A stretch of 6,149 nucleotides of DNA, from assembly GCA_937902695.1 (NCBI GenBank), contig CALFNI010000669.1, forward strand, positions 1 to 6,149, written 5' to 3'. This document shows, one piece after another, positions 5,598 through 6,149 of the stretch (within the stretch, counting starts at the first letter, position 1; the number at the start of each line of letters is the position of its first letter). The notes beneath the pieces are model-generated. The model had not been told where the DNA came from and did not search any database. It saw only the letters and a program-made list of their open reading frames with translations. The translations under genes and the position numbers were made by a program. This DNA is from an uncultured Rhodanobacteraceae bacterium. GTDB lineage: Bacteria; Pseudomonadota; Gammaproteobacteria; Xanthomonadales; Rhodanobacteraceae.

Positions 5598-6149
5598 ATG
5601 CTCGACCGACTGCTCGCCAAGAAGACCGATTTTTCCGACGCCGACGCGAGCGAGGGGCCCTGCCTCAAGCGCACGCTCGGTCCGTGGGGCCTGACCGCGC
5701 TCGGCATCGGCGCCGTCATCGGCGGCGGCATCTTCGTGATCACCGGCCAGGCCGCGGCCGAGCACGCGGGGCCCGCGATCGTGCTGTGCTTCATCATGGC
5801 CGCCGTCTGCTGCAGCTTCACGGCGGTCTGCTACGCCGAGTTCGCGACGCTGATCCCGATGTCGGGCAGCTCGTATTCGTACGCGTACGCGACGCTCGGC
5901 GAGCTCGTCGCGTGGTTCATCGGCTGGAACATGGTGCTCGAATACGGCGTTTCGGCGTCGGCCGTCGCGGTCAGCTGGACCGGCTATTTCACGAGCCTGC
6001 TCGATCACTTCGGCATCCACCTGCCGGCTTCGCTGACGAATGCGCCGCTCGCGTTCACCGACAACCACCTCGTCGTGACCGGCGCGCTGATCAACCTGCC
6101 CGCGGTCGCGATCGTCCTCGCGCTGACCTGGGTCTGCTACGTCGGCATC
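5598..6149 (+). CDS. APC-superfamily amino acid permease (CAT type), copy 2, partial
   Basis: The first 184 codons of a second permease run uninterrupted to the window edge; about 300 more residues are expected. It has the same family marks as copy 1: GAVIGGGIF (38-46) in TM1, TGQAAA (49-54), HAGPA, CYAEF (78-82), MSGSSYSYAYATLGE, VAWFIGW and, near the edge, TGALINLPAV. Over the 94 residues from LKR to LEY, 62 are identical to copy 1 (about 66 percent, counted by hand, no gaps). The two are therefore tandem paralogues that diverged long ago or arrived as a pair. The N-terminus is 10 residues shorter than in copy 1. The ATG at 5598 is the only plausible start, but no good Shine-Dalgarno precedes it, and only 29 bases separate it from the terminator. 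No promoter is visible there. Expected role: proton-coupled amino acid uptake at the inner membrane; substrate unknown. Confidence 0.93.
   Translation, partial: MLDRLLAKKTDFSDADASEGPCLKRTLGPWGLTALGIGAVIGGGIFVITGQAAAEHAGPAIVLCFIMAAVCCSFTAVCYAEFATLIPMSGSSYSYAYATLGELVAWFIGWNMVLEYGVSASAVAVSWTGYFTSLLDHFGIHLPASLTNAPLAFTDNHLVVTGALINLPAVAIVLALTWVCYVGI

Noticed and set aside
4303..5694. 463-codon open frame on the + strand inside permease 1
   Set aside because: It is Arg/Asp-rich, without membrane segments, and out of frame with the clear 12-TM permease. It is a shadow.
3758..5821. 687-codon open frame on the - strand opposite permease 1
   Set aside because: It is rich in Arg, Asp, Glu and His with no recognisable domain, and mirrors the third-position GC bias of the permease. 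It is an antisense shadow.
4570..6100. 24-base direct repeats at 4570-4593/6077-6100 and 4380-4403/5905-5928
   Set aside because: They encode the same conserved residues in the two permease paralogues, so protein conservation and codon bias explain them rather than a mobile or recombination repeat.

Overview
The window is GC-rich DNA, clearly bacterial and densely coding, with codons strongly biased to G or C in the third position. The most likely source is a gammaproteobacterium of the Xanthomonadales/Lysobacterales (Lysobacter, Dokdonella or Rhodanobacter relatives). Three things point there: an EF-P paralogue of the YeiP/EfpL type, a secreted delta-60 repeat protein with an FEDGFE-type C-terminus, and a CCTTCTCCCGC/GCGGGAGAAGG intergenic palindrome. 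The order-level placement is an inference from recalled family distributions, and I cannot name a genus.

Layout: a dispersed-type palindromic repeat (about 10-52) precedes an HSD10-like short-chain dehydrogenase (102-863, +). Next is the EF-P-like translation factor EfpL/YeiP (1001-1564, +), with its own plausible promoter. It converges on a secreted beta-propeller protein made of delta-60 repeats (1602-3011, -); a strong hairpin lies between the two stop codons. Upstream of the propeller gene on the same strand is a NUDIX hydrolase (3234-3782, -), which may be translated from a leaderless mRNA. A 260-base divergent region holding a hairpin leads to a 12-TM APC/CAT-type amino acid permease (4043-5533, +). 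A textbook rho-independent terminator (5540-5568) separates it from a second, paralogous permease (5598 to beyond the window end, +), of which the first 184 codons are present.

The genes do not form one obvious pathway. The HSD10-like dehydrogenase (branched-chain amino acid and short-chain acyl-CoA oxidation) and the two permeases both fit amino acid use, but they are too far apart and too differently oriented to be one operon. EfpL is a housekeeping translation factor, the NUDIX enzyme is probably a nucleotide-pool or nucleotide-sugar hydrolase, and the propeller protein is exported with unknown function. I see no mobile element, CRISPR array, tRNA, rRNA, toxin-antitoxin pair or defence system. 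This looks like an ordinary chromosomal region. The most interesting points are the architecture and C-terminal tail of the propeller protein, the insulated permease pair, and the possible leaderless NUDIX transcript.
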